Of a stretch of DNA of 64,000 nucleotides, positions 17,650 to 27,914 are shown piece by piece. The notes under the pieces were generated by a model. That model searched no databases. It had not been told where the DNA came from and saw only the letters and a program-made list of their open reading frames with translations. The stretch's first letter is position 1; every line of letters begins with the position of its first letter. The stretch is taken from assembly GCF_020966635.1 (NCBI RefSeq), contig NZ_JAJKFQ010000026.1:349894-413893 (forward strand). Reading direction: 5' to 3'. A program made the translations under genes and the position numbers. Source of the stretch: Stieleria sp. JC731. Lineage in GTDB: Bacteria; Planctomycetota; Planctomycetia; Pirellulales; Pirellulaceae.

Positions 17650-20070
17650 ATGCCGCGATTCGCGTTTTATCTCTACATCCTGCTGACCGTTCCCCTAATC
17701 GTTGGATGCGAGGGATGTCGCCAGGTTTCGACGTCCGGCGGACCGTCCGAAAACGACAAGGCACCTAAAGAGGCATATTCGGTCGGAGCGACACTCGGTT
17801 ATCCGGCTGATCAGAATGCTACTTTTGGAGCTTTGAAGCCCGGGCACTGGATGAGCGCCGAACAATCGTTGCGCAGTAATCAAGGTGACCAACGTGGCGA
17901 GCTTCATACGCAAGCGACGGCTATCCTGCGTGACCGTGACTTAAATCAAATCGGCACCGTCAATTCGATCAAGACGGTGCGTCCGGTTGTGTTGCCCGAA
18001 GGCCAGATGCGAGGGTTCGATTTCCGCTTTCACGTTCCCTTACCGTCTTCTGAATCGTCACGCCGAATCAGCTTGTCAAGCCGTATGGTCCCGAGCAGTG
18101 GTGGGATCCTTGATACCGGTGGCCAACCCTTCGTCGCACTCGATGCAAGCGAATACTTCTTCGTCGTTTTGACAACTCGTCCCGATCGTTTCACCCGTTT
18201 TCAGACGGCAAACTGGGCCAGCTTTCAGTCCGGCAATGTCGATCGTGAAGTTCGCTACAACAATTACCGCGTCGTCGTTCCGAAAGTTGACGGGAGCATT
18301 CTGCCATTGCCCGACACGATGTTGGATATGAGCAGCTTCGCGGTGATTTTCTGGGACGACGTTTCCGCCGACGCGTTGACCCCGATGCAACAGTCTGCGA
18401 TCGCTGATTGGGTTCGGTTTGGCGGCCGTTTTATTATCAACGGTGCCGATGGCAGCGACGCGGTGGCAAACACATCGCTGCTGGAACTGATGCCGCTCGA
18501 ACCGACCAGCAATATTGAGTTGGATGGAAAATCCGCAGCCGAGATGATGGAGAACCACTCTGTCGAATCTGACCGCTCCCTGGCCAAGCAAAGAAACTTG
18601 GTGCTTTCTGAATCGAGCCGCATCGCAGTCGATGGGCGTCTGAACTCTGGTGCTGAACCCCTCGAAGGCACGGCATCACTGGTTCTGAGAAAGCCGTTCG
18701 GCAGAGGCGCCGTCATTCAGCCACGATTTGATCTACTCGACAGCTGGATTCAAGATTGGGAATCCTATGACAGCTTCGTCAACAATGTCATCCTGAACCG
18801 GCCGGCTCGAAACTTTGTTGTTTCGCAGTCCGCACCATCGTTCTCTGACGGTGTTGGTAGCTTGGACGAAAATGAAGTCTTTCCGGAGGATCTGGAACTG
18901 ACATTCACCGGAACGCGAATCGGTTCTGACGCCGCGGCAAACACACAGTTTCGCTTGTCCAGTCGAGACGCGATCCTTTCGCAGCTTGACAATCAACAGG
19001 GTGAATCAAAAGAAGCGGGAAGCATCTTCGACCGGACATATCGAGTTGACGGGGTCGGGGGCCTGGCAAGCTGGAACGATAACAGCGATATCATGCAACA
19101 AATGACGGACACATTGACCAGTGAAGCGGGGATCGAGATTCCTGATTCGGCGTTGGTTATTCGATCATTGTTGATCTACTTGATTGTCTTGGTGCCGATC
19201 AACTACATCGTTTTTCGACTGATGAATCGACTCGAATACGCCTGGTTTGCAGTGCCGGTCATCGCGGTGATTGGTGCGGCTTTGGCAGCCCGACAAGCGC
19301 GATTGGATATCGGGTTTGCACGCAGTAATACCGAAATCGCATTTGCCGAGGTTTACGCCGGATATCCAAGAGCCCACCTGACTCGATTGATGGGGATCTA
19401 TAATTCGTTGAGCAGTCGATACGAGTTGCAATTCCCAACGGCTGACGGGATAGCGATGCCCTTGATTGATGAAGTTGATCCAGGTACTGGCATTCAACCT
19501 GCGTTTCATGTTTCCTTCGCCGAGGGTCCCGCACTTGTCGATTTTGCCGTCGCCAGTAACCGAATGCGTTTTGTGCACTGCGAAGAGATGGTTGATTTGG
19601 GTGGCAAGGTCACGTTCAGCAATGATGAACTGGTCAACGATTCCGATCACGAACTGATGGACGGAGTCGTCGTGCGACGCGGACCTGACGGACGCACCGA
19701 GGCTGCGGTGATCGGATCACTTTCGCAAGGTGAATCAACTGCCGTCAACTACGTGCCGATTAATCAGATCAGCCCGACGGTCGATTTGCCCTTGAAAATC
19801 GACGCATTGATGCAGCGGTTGATCGCAAAGGACTCTCTTCCGTTGGATTCGACACGATTGGTTTGCCGAATCGAAGGTCGCATTGATGGGCTAAATATCA
19901 GTCCCAGTGCTAGCCAAAGCATCACGCAAACAGTCATGCTGGTTCATTTGGAACAGCCCCCGTTCCCCACGCTCGAAACCGATCGCAACCTCGCTTCATC
20001 TTTCGCCAGATCGGTTAAAGCCAAAGACGTTGCCGAAACGCCATCCGGCACTGACGACACGAAAAACTAG
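17650..20070 (+). CDS. Large membrane-anchored lipoprotein of an ABC exporter locus
   Basis: 806 residues. The N terminus carries a lipobox (VPLIVGC, Cys20). A region around residues 220-260 (FAVIFWDDVSADALTPMQQ, ADWVRFGGRFIING) resembles the class-I-glutamine-amidotransferase-like domain of GldG/DUF4350-type proteins. Two membrane helices are seen around 500-550 (SLLIYLIVLVPINYIVF and AVPVIAVIGAALA), and a beta-rich C-terminal domain follows. The stop is 15 bases before the ATPase start, so this is an operon. Likely a periplasmic partner of the ABC system; not firmly recognised. Confidence 0.75.
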   Translation: MPRFAFYLYILLTVPLIVGCEGCRQVSTSGGPSENDKAPKEAYSVGATLGYPADQNATFGALKPGHWMSAEQSLRSNQGDQRGELHTQATAILRDRDLNQIGTVNSIKTVRPVVLPEGQMRGFDFRFHVPLPSSESSRRISLSSRMVPSSGGILDTGGQPFVALDASEYFFVVLTTRPDRFTRFQTANWASFQSGNVDREVRYNNYRVVVPKVDGSILPLPDTMLDMSSFAVIFWDDVSADALTPMQQSAIADWVRFGGRFIINGADGSDAVANTSLLELMPLEPTSNIELDGKSAAEMMENHSVESDRSLAKQRNLVLSESSRIAVDGRLNSGAEPLEGTASLVLRKPFGRGAVIQPRFDLLDSWIQDWESYDSFVNNVILNRPARNFVVSQSAPSFSDGVGSLDENEVFPEDLELTFTGTRIGSDAAANTQFRLSSRDAILSQLDNQQGESKEAGSIFDRTYRVDGVGGLASWNDNSDIMQQMTDTLTSEAGIEIPDSALVIRSLLIYLIVLVPINYIVFRLMNRLEYAWFAVPVIAVIGAALAARQARLDIGFARSNTEIAFAEVYAGYPRAHLTRLMGIYNSLSSRYELQFPTADGIAMPLIDEVDPGTGIQPAFHVSFAEGPALVDFAVASNRMRFVHCEEMVDLGGKVTFSNDELVNDSDHELMDGVVVRRGPDGRTEAAVIGSLSQGESTAVNYVPINQISPTVDLPLKIDALMQRLIAKDSLPLDSTRLVCRIEGRIDGLNISPSASQSITQTVMLVHLEQPPFPTLETDRNLASSFARSVKAKDVAETPSGTDDTKN

Positions 20071-20085
20071 CCACGACGATAATCG

Positions 20086-21012
20086 ATGATCACACTGACC
20101 GGATTCGGAAAAGACTACGGCGATTTCACCGCGGTTCAGTCACTTGATCTGCACATCGATGCAGGCGAAACGTTTGGCTTCATCGGTCCCAACGGAGCCG
20201 GAAAGAGCACAACGATTCGATTTCTGGCGACCTTGTTGCGGGCAACGCGTGGATGCGGCGAAGTCGCTGGCTGCGACGTGATGGCGGATCCAGTTGGCGT
20301 CCGTCAGGCGGTTGGGTACATGCCGGATAACTTCGGCGTTTATGACGGAATGCGGGTTTGGGAGTTTCTCGATTTCTTTGCCGTGGCCTATCGCATCGGT
20401 CGAAAGGATCGCAAACAAATCATCGACAATGTTTTGGAATTGCTGGACCTGACACATAAGCGTGATGACTTTGTCAACGGTTTATCACGTGGTATGAAAC
20501 AACGCCTTTGTCTGGCCAAAACGCTTGTTCATGACCCGCCGGTTTTGATTCTTGACGAACCGGCTAGCGGTCTCGATCCACGTGCCCGCGTCGAAGTCAA
20601 AGAGCTGCTCAAAGAACTGCGGCGAATGGGAAAAACGATCCTAATCAGCAGCCACATCCTGACGGAGTTGGCAGACTGCTGCACCTCGATCGGAATCATC
20701 GAGCGCGGTCAGCTGTTGATGCACGGGCCGATCGATCAGGTCTACCGTCAAATTCGCCGGAATCGCCACGTCGAGATTCAATTTGTAAAAGGCAAAGAGG
20801 CTGGGCTGTCGATCTTGCGAAGTTCACCACACTTGCGTTCGATCGAGGAAGCGCCAAGCTATGTGTTGGCAGAGTTGGAAACCGATGACGAAGGCTTAGC
20901 TGAACTGATGGAGGCGATGATCGCCGAAGGGGTCCGGATGCGAAGCTTCAATGATCGGGCTCCAACTTTGGAAGATGTGTTTATGACGGTAACCAAAGGT
21001 CTTGTGACGTGA
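20086..21012 (+). CDS. ABC transporter ATP-binding protein
   Basis: 308 residues. Walker A GPNGAGKST (34-42), signature LSRGMKQRLCLAKTL, Walker B VLILDEPASGLDP and the switch His in ISSHILTELAD are all present. It is of the drug/ABC-2 exporter type (CcmA/NatA/Gld-like) with the usual C-terminal extension to about residue 300. It follows the lipoprotein gene by 15 bases and overlaps the next gene by four (GTGA), so the three are translated together. It probably energises the permease at 15750-17384. Confidence 0.95.
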   Translation: MITLTGFGKDYGDFTAVQSLDLHIDAGETFGFIGPNGAGKSTTIRFLATLLRATRGCGEVAGCDVMADPVGVRQAVGYMPDNFGVYDGMRVWEFLDFFAVAYRIGRKDRKQIIDNVLELLDLTHKRDDFVNGLSRGMKQRLCLAKTLVHDPPVLILDEPASGLDPRARVEVKELLKELRRMGKTILISSHILTELADCCTSIGIIERGQLLMHGPIDQVYRQIRRNRHVEIQFVKGKEAGLSILRSSPHLRSIEEAPSYVLAELETDDEGLAELMEAMIAEGVRMRSFNDRAPTLEDVFMTVTKGLVT

Positions 21013-23681
21013 AGCCCCGGATCTCGGGAATCCAGATCGCGGGAGTTGCGTTCGTTGTTGGGGTTATCCTGGCAACGGTTTCTCCGCTTCTGTCCGGCAA
21101 GCGAATCGCGTTTCGCGATTCCAGTCATTTCTACCTGCCGCTCTATGAGTACGTCGCAAAACGGACGCAGCATGAATGGATGCCGCTTTGGAATCCCCTA
21201 GATCAAACAGGGATCCCATTAATCGGCGAGTCCTCCACTGCAGTTCTATACCCGGTACGACATTTGGCATATTCGCTGCCAATTTCGCCGGAAGCAGCTC
21301 TGAATGCGTACCTGATCTTTCATCTATTGTTGGCAAGTGCCGGCGCCGGATGGCTGGCCCGCAGATGGTCGATGACGTCCCTCGGGGTTGCGGCTGCAAG
21401 CTTGGTTTACCCCTTGTCTGGAAGCGTACTCGGGTTGATGTCTAACCCGCCATTCTTGGTCGGGGCCGCGTACCTGCCGTGGGCATTGTCATGGTTGCTG
21501 GGGCCGGCACCTTGCTCTCAGATGCAAAAACGAAAACGCACGGCAGCTTGGTTGCGGAGCATTTGCTTTGGCGGGGCTTCGCTGGCGATGATGGTACTTG
21601 GCGGAGACCCACAAACCGCATTACATGTTGTCCTGGTATGTGGCTTCCTGTCGTTTGTGCAGAGTTTCAAAAAGCAGTGCCGCAAAACGATATCGGATGA
21701 TGCCAACAGTCAGGCTATTACTAAGCAATCAAAGGGCGGCTATTGGCAACGGCTTTTTCGGCAACAAACGCAGTTAGTTTCTGCATGTTGTTTGGCTGCC
21801 CTGATAGCCGCACCGCAGATCGCCGCGTCATGGCATTGGAGCCGCCAAAGTGATCGAGCGAGTTCGGCAACTGAACGAGTCGATTTGTATGACTTTTCGG
21901 TACCACCGTGGCACTTGGCGGAACTCATTTCACCACGTCCATTTGGACATCCATTTCCAATCAACCTGCGAATTTCGAAGCTGATTCCTGGTGACGGAAG
22001 GATGTGGACCCCCAGCCTATACGCCGGGTTCATCGTCGGCTTCGCTTTGATCTGTCGCCTGCTGTTTCGCCGGTCCGAAGCGACGGACCCGTTTGCGATG
22101 TTGGCGGTCATCGCGATGCTGTTGTCGTTTGGACATTTCGGACTCGTTTGGCTGTTGCAACAACTGCCTGGAACGCTACAGGATACAAACAGCGCTGCCG
22201 GAGGTCTCTACTGGGCGCTCTGTCAAATCGTGCCGGGCTACGAGAGCTTTCGATATCCGGCAAAGTGGTTGCCTGTGTTTGCGATCGCGGCATCGATGGT
22301 AACGGGACGATGGTTGTCAACTTTCCAAATGAGCCACTTTAGAATCAAACGTGAACGGTCATTGTTGCTAGCTCTGGCAGGCCTATTACTAGTTTCCGTT
22401 GGTGCGATTCAATTCGCCAGCTGGTATTGGACTCAGCAAGCTCTAGCACACAAAGTTCCTGTTCCACGTGACGAGTACTGGGGGCCGCTCAACATTGCGT
22501 TGGCAATTCAACTCATTCGCACATCATTGCTTTGGTCGCTGTTGATGCTTCTTGGCGTTCTGTGGCTTACAAAACCAAAGTCCGCAACGAGCCAAAGTGG
22601 TTCAAGCCGTGCCCGTCCATATTTTGTATCGGCGGCTTGGTTGACTTTGATCGCAGTCGATTGCGCCTTTAGCGGCTACAACTTAATTCCCATGGTGTCG
22701 ATCGAGCGTGAAAGGCAAGTTGCCAATCAAATTACGCCACCAAAGGTGCCATCAACTCGAGCGTTACGGACTCAAAAGGACAATGACGCAGGCGTTTGGC
22801 CTGAGGGTTGGCGCGGTTCAGATTCGCCAAATCGTGCACTTCAAGTTGCCGCAAGTGAACGCGTCGCGTGGTTCGGACGGTGGCATCTTGCGGACAACCA
22901 AGCGGTGCTAAACAGCATGGTTTCGATCAAGAGCAAACACTGGTCGGACTTTTGGAAAGAGGCCAATGAGGTGTTGCCCGCGTTAACTGCAAGCGAACGT
23001 GATCGATTTTGGCGATCGCTACAGCAATGGCTTGCCGTCGATGCGATATCCCAAGTGGATGGTCGAAAGTCGATGGCAGCGGACGGTTTGGCATATGTCT
23101 TCGTCACGCGACGCAAAATCAACAGTCAACCAATGGCACGATTGGCAACGAATTGGCAACAGGCCACAACGATGAACGCTCTGGTTCACGATTTGGCTCT
23201 CGGCGATGTCACGACCGTACCTAGGCTGAACGATCCAGCTCCTGAGCCTGAAAAGCGATCGGCGGGAAATGGGCAGCTTCAAGGTGGCAATGTTAACTCA
23301 CAGTCGGACGGCGAACCCGATCGCCCAAAGGATTGTCAACTGACGCAGATCAACAATCACCATTTCCGCGTCACCAACGATGTTACGTGTTTGCTGGTGC
23401 GAAGCATATTCCAAGACGGAAACTGGACGGCCACAATTAGGTCGCTGGGTGGATCCGAAGCTGAGGACAGGGGTGAAGAACGCTTTGTTGAAGTCCTGCA
23501 AAGTAGCTTTCTAAACCAGGCCGTCCAGGTTCCACCGGGAGATTGGGAAGTCGAATTCACTTACCGGCCTTTTTGGAAAGGACCTTCGTTGGTAGCCAGC
23601 TGTCTAGGCGTGGCAATTTTCTCGATCGGGATGCTTAGCTCCGTTGCCATCTCGCGATCGGCCAAAAAAATGTCGCCTTAG
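21009..23681 (+). CDS. YfhO-like polytopic membrane protein
   Basis: 890 residues from a GTG that overlaps the ATPase stop. At least ten membrane helices are visible. The N-terminal part has the features of YfhO-family proteins: a first helix, then RDSSHFYLPLYEYV, then PLWNPLDQTGIPLIGES before the next helices. The soluble C-terminal part (about 575-860) ends in a single final helix (SLVASCLGVAIFSIGML). YfhO-type proteins act in cell-surface glycosylation in Gram-positives (lipoteichoic acid). Here a surface glycan role is inference, and coupling to an ABC exporter is unusual. Confidence 0.75.
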   Translation: MKPRISGIQIAGVAFVVGVILATVSPLLSGKRIAFRDSSHFYLPLYEYVAKRTQHEWMPLWNPLDQTGIPLIGESSTAVLYPVRHLAYSLPISPEAALNAYLIFHLLLASAGAGWLARRWSMTSLGVAAASLVYPLSGSVLGLMSNPPFLVGAAYLPWALSWLLGPAPCSQMQKRKRTAAWLRSICFGGASLAMMVLGGDPQTALHVVLVCGFLSFVQSFKKQCRKTISDDANSQAITKQSKGGYWQRLFRQQTQLVSACCLAALIAAPQIAASWHWSRQSDRASSATERVDLYDFSVPPWHLAELISPRPFGHPFPINLRISKLIPGDGRMWTPSLYAGFIVGFALICRLLFRRSEATDPFAMLAVIAMLLSFGHFGLVWLLQQLPGTLQDTNSAAGGLYWALCQIVPGYESFRYPAKWLPVFAIAASMVTGRWLSTFQMSHFRIKRERSLLLALAGLLLVSVGAIQFASWYWTQQALAHKVPVPRDEYWGPLNIALAIQLIRTSLLWSLLMLLGVLWLTKPKSATSQSGSSRARPYFVSAAWLTLIAVDCAFSGYNLIPMVSIERERQVANQITPPKVPSTRALRTQKDNDAGVWPEGWRGSDSPNRALQVAASERVAWFGRWHLADNQAVLNSMVSIKSKHWSDFWKEANEVLPALTASERDRFWRSLQQWLAVDAISQVDGRKSMAADGLAYVFVTRRKINSQPMARLATNWQQATTMNALVHDLALGDVTTVPRLNDPAPEPEKRSAGNGQLQGGNVNSQSDGEPDRPKDCQLTQINNHHFRVTNDVTCLLVRSIFQDGNWTATIRSLGGSEAEDRGEERFVEVLQSSFLNQAVQVPPGDWEVEFTYRPFWKGPSLVASCLGVAIFSIGMLSSVAISRSAKKMSP

Positions 23682-23866
23682 CGAGTCATCGAAGGTTCGC
23701 TGGACGGTGCGTCGTAAAAATTCGGCGGATTGTCGCGCGAATTGTGGCGTTGGGAGAAGGTCTTTTCCGAATGCTGAAAACTCGGTGATTGTTGATTTTG
23801 CCGATGCCCGTTACGCTACGGCAATTGAATCGCGAACTCAATTTCGACCAACTCAAGGAATTTTTG

Positions 23867-24772
23867 ATGACTGCTCGGCGTGGATCTGATTTTGCCGGCC
23901 TGTCCGTCGCCATTGTGACGCCGTTTAAAGATGGTGAAGTCGACTACGATCGATTGAAAGAGCAGATCGAATTCCAAATCGATGCCGGCACGCGGTGCTT
24001 GGTCCCCGTTGGGACGACTGGGGAATCCCCCACGCTAACACACGACGAACACGAACGCGTGATCGCCGAAACGATTCAGTGTGCCGCTGGGCGAGTGAAG
24101 GTGATGGCGGGCACGGGCAGCAACAGCACTGCCGAAGCACTGCGTTTGACTCAGCGAGCTGCGAAAGAAGGTGCAGACGCGACATTGCAGGTCGCACCTT
24201 ACTACAACAAGCCGACACAAGAAGGTTTTTATCAGCACTTCAAAGCTGTAGCTGAAGCGGTCGACATCCCAGTTTGTGTCTACAACATTCCAGGTCGGAC
24301 CGGAAAGGAAATTGACGTTTCCACAATCCAGCGACTGAGCGAACTGCCTGGTATCACGATGGTCAAAGAGGCCACAGGCAAGTTGGATCAGTGCTCGGCA
24401 ATTGTCGGGACAACGGACCTAACCGTCTTGAGTGGCGACGATTCATTGACGCTGCCGATGATGAGTGTCGGTGCTGAAGGCATCATCTCCGTCGCTGGCA
24501 ACTTGGTTCCTTCGGACATGATCAAATTGGTCAATGCTGCCGCAGCTGGGGATCTGCCAACCGCTCAGGCGATGCACCATAAACTGTTCGGCCTCTGTTC
24601 GAACATGCTTGGATTGGCAACGAACCCAATCCCTGTCAAAGCCGCAATGCGGATGGTCGGTCGCGACAGTGGTGACCTGCGTTTGCCGATGACGCCTCTT
24701 GATGAGGCCTCGGAAGTCAAACTTCAAGAAACACTGTTGGCTTATGGCTTGGCCAGCGCAGCGGGCGTTTGA
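23867..24772 (+). CDS. dapA: 4-hydroxy-tetrahydrodipicolinate synthase
   Basis: 301 residues from ATG 23867, which has AAGGAA ahead of it; the frame opens earlier at 23789. DapA condenses pyruvate with aspartate semialdehyde in the lysine/diaminopimelate pathway; cytoplasmic. Key residues are all present: Schiff-base Lys167 (MVKEATGK), Tyr139 (VYNIPGRTG), the Thr pair at 50-51 ([11 protein letters not shown]) and the general AVTPF-like start ([12 protein letters not shown]). Length is normal. Confidence 0.96.
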   Translation: MTARRGSDFAGLSVAIVTPFKDGEVDYDRLKEQIEFQIDAGTRCLVPVGTTGESPTLTHDEHERVIAETIQCAAGRVKVMAGTGSNSTAEALRLTQRAAKEGADATLQVAPYYNKPTQEGFYQHFKAVAEAVDIPVCVYNIPGRTGKEIDVSTIQRLSELPGITMVKEATGKLDQCSAIVGTTDLTVLSGDDSLTLPMMSVGAEGIISVAGNLVPSDMIKLVNAAAAGDLPTAQAMHHKLFGLCSNMLGLATNPIPVKAAMRMVGRDSGDLRLPMTPLDEASEVKLQETLLAYGLASAAGV

Positions 24773-24883
24773 GATCCAAACGGCGCTCGAGTGGTAGCCG
24801 CCCACAGAACTCATGAAGTCAATGTAGAATGCAGGGTAACTCATCGGCCCTGCTTTTCGAATTTCATGACCTAGGTTCCAGCG

Positions 24884-25528
24884 ATGACGTCTCCAATGAA
24901 TGCCGAATCTGAATCAGGGGACGCTGATTCAGGGGGCATCGAACGCCTGATCGAACTGGCGCGCCAAGGTGACAGTCGCTCGCTTGGTGAGCTGTTGACC
25001 TTCTATCGAAAATACCTCGTCTTCTTGGCAAGGACTCAAGTCCACGAGCATCTTCAGGTCAAAGCCGACCCTTCCGACCTTGCTCAAGAAGTCTGCTTGG
25101 CGGCCCACGGAAGCATCGGCGAATTTCGCGGTCAATCGGCGGAAGAATTCGCCGGATGGCTACGTGGAATTCTTTCCAACGTGCTCGCAATGCATGTCCG
25201 TCGGTACTTAGGCACTCAGAAACGAGATGCCCGTTTGGAGCAGAGCCTGAATCAGAGCTTAACGGGTGCGTCTCGCTTTCTGCATTCGCAAATCGCAGCC
25301 GACATGACTTCACCAAGCGGCAAATTTGCACGTGAAGAAAGCTTTTTGGAATTGGCAGCCGCAATTGAAAACCTACCGGAGGACTACCGACAGGTCATCG
25401 TTCTTCGTCACGTCGAAGCATTGCCCTTTGCTGACGTCGCCAAAGAAATGGGCCGGACGGTTAACAGCGTTGAAAAACTTTGGGTTCGAGCGCTCGCTAA
25501 ACTTCGCGTTTCGGTTGGTGACCAATGA
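24884..25528 (+). CDS. ECF-type RNA polymerase sigma factor (planctomycete type)
   Basis: 214 residues. Region 2 includes FYRKYLVFLARTQV, DPSDLAQEVCLAAHGSIGEF and FAGWLRGILSNVLA; region 4 includes LPEDYRQVIVLRHVEALPF and MGRTVNSVEKLWVRALAKL (helix-turn-helix). The stop overlaps the start of the Ser/Thr kinase gene by four bases (ATGA). Planctomycetes are known for ECF groups encoded next to Ser/Thr kinases that are thought to control them. There is no anti-sigma factor beside it, consistent with that. Confidence 0.94.
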   Translation: MTSPMNAESESGDADSGGIERLIELARQGDSRSLGELLTFYRKYLVFLARTQVHEHLQVKADPSDLAQEVCLAAHGSIGEFRGQSAEEFAGWLRGILSNVLAMHVRRYLGTQKRDARLEQSLNQSLTGASRFLHSQIAADMTSPSGKFAREESFLELAAAIENLPEDYRQVIVLRHVEALPFADVAKEMGRTVNSVEKLWVRALAKLRVSVGDQ

Positions 25529-27750
25529 ACGCGTTCGACGAAACTGACGCAGAAGACCCTCTTGTCGCAGCAGTCAAATCTTTCACCGCTGCGATGGAAG
25601 CCGGTCAGCAGGTATCGATCGATTCATTCGTCGGTCGGCATCCAGAGATCGCAGACGAACTGCGACCTGCACTTGAAGGCTTGCTGCTGCTACAGGGGGC
25701 CGGTGCGACTGTTTCGCCACAGCCGGAATCGAACGACCAAGAATTTATCGGCAAGCCGGTCGGTGATTTTCAAATCGTTTCCGAACTCGGTCGTGGAGGC
25801 ATGGGAATTGTTTACGAGGCGACGCAGCTTTCTTTAGGACGCCGAGTCGCGTTAAAAGTTCTGCCGTTTGCCAGTGGGTTGGACGAAGTCCGTTTGCAGC
25901 GTTTTCGTAACGAAGCGCATGCCGCTGCGGCGCTGCACCACACTAACATCGTTCCGGTCTATGCCGTCGGAAGCGATCGCGGGGTTCACTACTATGCGAT
26001 GCAATTGATCGACGGCGAGACGCTTGCAGAAGTCATAAGAATGCTTCGGCTTGATCGAACATCCAAGACCGATTCGACGGACGATTCTCGGCCGACACGC
26101 TCGACAACCCAAACAGCCTTTTCCACCGGGCACCATCGTCGCTCCCATTATCGACGTGTGGTCAAAATGGTCGTCGAGGCGGCGATCGCAATTGAACATG
26201 CCCATACCTACGGCGTCATCCATCGTGATATCAAGCCCGGGAACTTGATACGCGACCACGTTGGGAAAATTTGGGTAACGGATTTTGGCTTGGCGCAGGT
26301 CGAAAGCGATGCGTCTCACTTGACACGTACCGGTGACCCGATGGGGACATTGCGGTACATGAGCCCGGAACAAGCATCCGGCAACCGCATGTCGTTGGAT
26401 CATCGAACGGATATCTATTCTCTAGGAACAACGCTCTACGAATTGTTGGTGTTGCAACCGGCTTTTCAAAGTGAAAACTATCGGACGCTGCTCAATGCAG
26501 TTGTCGAAAAAGAGCCACCAGCTCTTTCGACGATCGACGATCACATTCCCGAGGAATTGAGTACGATCGTTCGAAAAGCGATGGCCAAGCTGCCAGCCGA
26601 ACGCTACCAAACTGCGACTGCTTTTGCGGAAGATCTGCAGCTATGGCTCGACGACAAGCCCATCAATGCGAAACCGCCAACGATCATTGAACGGGCAAAC
26701 AAGTGGCGCCGCCGCAATAGCGGTTTGGTCACTGCCGCCGGTATCGTCTGGCTTGTAAGTACGATCGTGCTTGCGGGTACAACCGGCTTCATCTGGCGAC
26801 AGCAGAGAATCACCAAGATGGCGTTAGACGCTCAGACAAGCGAGCGTCTTCGTGCCGAAGCGAACTTTGCACAGGCTCGTGCGGTTGTTGACACGTTTAG
26901 CGAGCTAAGCGAACAGGAGCTTGCCTATCGGCCTGACACACAGGACTTGCGGAGGCAGTTTTTGGAAACTTCGCTTGGCTTTTACCAGGAGCTGTTAGCA
27001 CAAAGTTCCTCGGATACGGATCTTTCGAAAAAAATCGAACTGACCGCCGCTAAGGTAGAACGACTCGTCGACGAATTGACCGTCCTAGAAAACATCCAGC
27101 CGATGTTGATGTTGGCCGACCCTCACGTCGATCACGCACTGGGACTCTCGGACGAATCGACCGATCGATTGGTGGCAGCGGTCGATGAATTCCGACTGCA
27201 ACGGGAGCAACTTGCCAATCAGCATGTCGGCGGATTGCTTTCAGACAACCCTGCAATTTCATCGATGTTGCGCGACTTTGACCAACAGGTTCGTTCCTAT
27301 CTCGATGAGAGCCAGCTTCGTCGATTAAGGCAAATCCACCGACAACGTTGGCTGCCATTCACTTTTAAAACTCGGGAAGTAGTTCAGACGCTTGGCATCA
27401 CTCGCGAACAGGTGGTGCAGATCAATCGAATCATCGAAGAGACACGTCCCAGTCGGACGCGGGGCAGTCGAAACCCATTCCGACCGGAGCTTCCATTCAT
27501 GCCTCCAGGTGGCGGAGGCGAACCGCCGGAACCACCAAATCGCAACCGCCGCAACCCAGATCGTGGTTCACAGGAATCTTCAGGGGGACCATCGCTTCGA
27601 CCCTCGCAAGGACCACCAGCGGGCACCGAAATCACCGTCCGCGAGATCAAAAAGATTTTGACGGATGAGCAGCGAAAGATTTGGAATGAACTTGTTGGGG
27701 AACCCTTCGATTTTGGCCGAACGCCGACTCCTGCGATCCCTCGATCGTAA
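25525..27750 (+). CDS. Membrane Ser/Thr protein kinase partnered with the ECF sigma factor
   Basis: 741 residues. A short N-terminal segment is followed by a complete Hanks-type kinase: GRGGMGIV (89-96), Lys111, HRDIKPGN with Asp235, DFG (253-255), GTLRYMSPEQ. Residues about 172-206 form a Ser/Thr-rich insert inside the catalytic domain. One membrane helix spans 401-423. Outside there is a helical region (430-600), then a Gly/Pro-rich low-complexity stretch (about 640-705) and a conserved-looking end (ILTDEQRKIWNELVGEPF). It is translationally coupled to the sigma factor, suggesting signal-dependent phosphorylation of it; the signal is unknown. Confidence 0.94.
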   Translation: MNAFDETDAEDPLVAAVKSFTAAMEAGQQVSIDSFVGRHPEIADELRPALEGLLLLQGAGATVSPQPESNDQEFIGKPVGDFQIVSELGRGGMGIVYEATQLSLGRRVALKVLPFASGLDEVRLQRFRNEAHAAAALHHTNIVPVYAVGSDRGVHYYAMQLIDGETLAEVIRMLRLDRTSKTDSTDDSRPTRSTTQTAFSTGHHRRSHYRRVVKMVVEAAIAIEHAHTYGVIHRDIKPGNLIRDHVGKIWVTDFGLAQVESDASHLTRTGDPMGTLRYMSPEQASGNRMSLDHRTDIYSLGTTLYELLVLQPAFQSENYRTLLNAVVEKEPPALSTIDDHIPEELSTIVRKAMAKLPAERYQTATAFAEDLQLWLDDKPINAKPPTIIERANKWRRRNSGLVTAAGIVWLVSTIVLAGTTGFIWRQQRITKMALDAQTSERLRAEANFAQARAVVDTFSELSEQELAYRPDTQDLRRQFLETSLGFYQELLAQSSSDTDLSKKIELTAAKVERLVDELTVLENIQPMLMLADPHVDHALGLSDESTDRLVAAVDEFRLQREQLANQHVGGLLSDNPAISSMLRDFDQQVRSYLDESQLRRLRQIHRQRWLPFTFKTREVVQTLGITREQVVQINRIIEETRPSRTRGSRNPFRPELPFMPPGGGGEPPEPPNRNRRNPDRGSQESSGGPSLRPSQGPPAGTEITVREIKKILTDEQRKIWNELVGEPFDFGRTPTPAIPRS

Positions 27751-27859
27751 GTCCGGTACGTATCTTTTGAGACTCTTCATAGGGGCAGTCTGCGTCAATC
27801 CAGAAGTTTTTCCGACGCATTGGAACGATGCCTGCAACAGTTGATGAAGGTCAATGCTC

Positions 27860-27879
27860 TTTAAAGTTTGACCTTTAAA
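27860..27879. promoter_or_regulatory. Inverted repeat upstream of the toroid-protein gene
   Basis: TTTAAAG (27860-27866) and CTTTAAA (27873-27879) flank six bases, inside a wider GGTCAA/TTGACC dyad. It lies about 36 bases before the ATG at 27915. It could be an operator or a hairpin; no regulator can be named. Confidence 0.3.
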
Positions 27880-27914
27880 ACTAAGCAAATTCGTTCACTT
27901 CTGGATCCACATTC

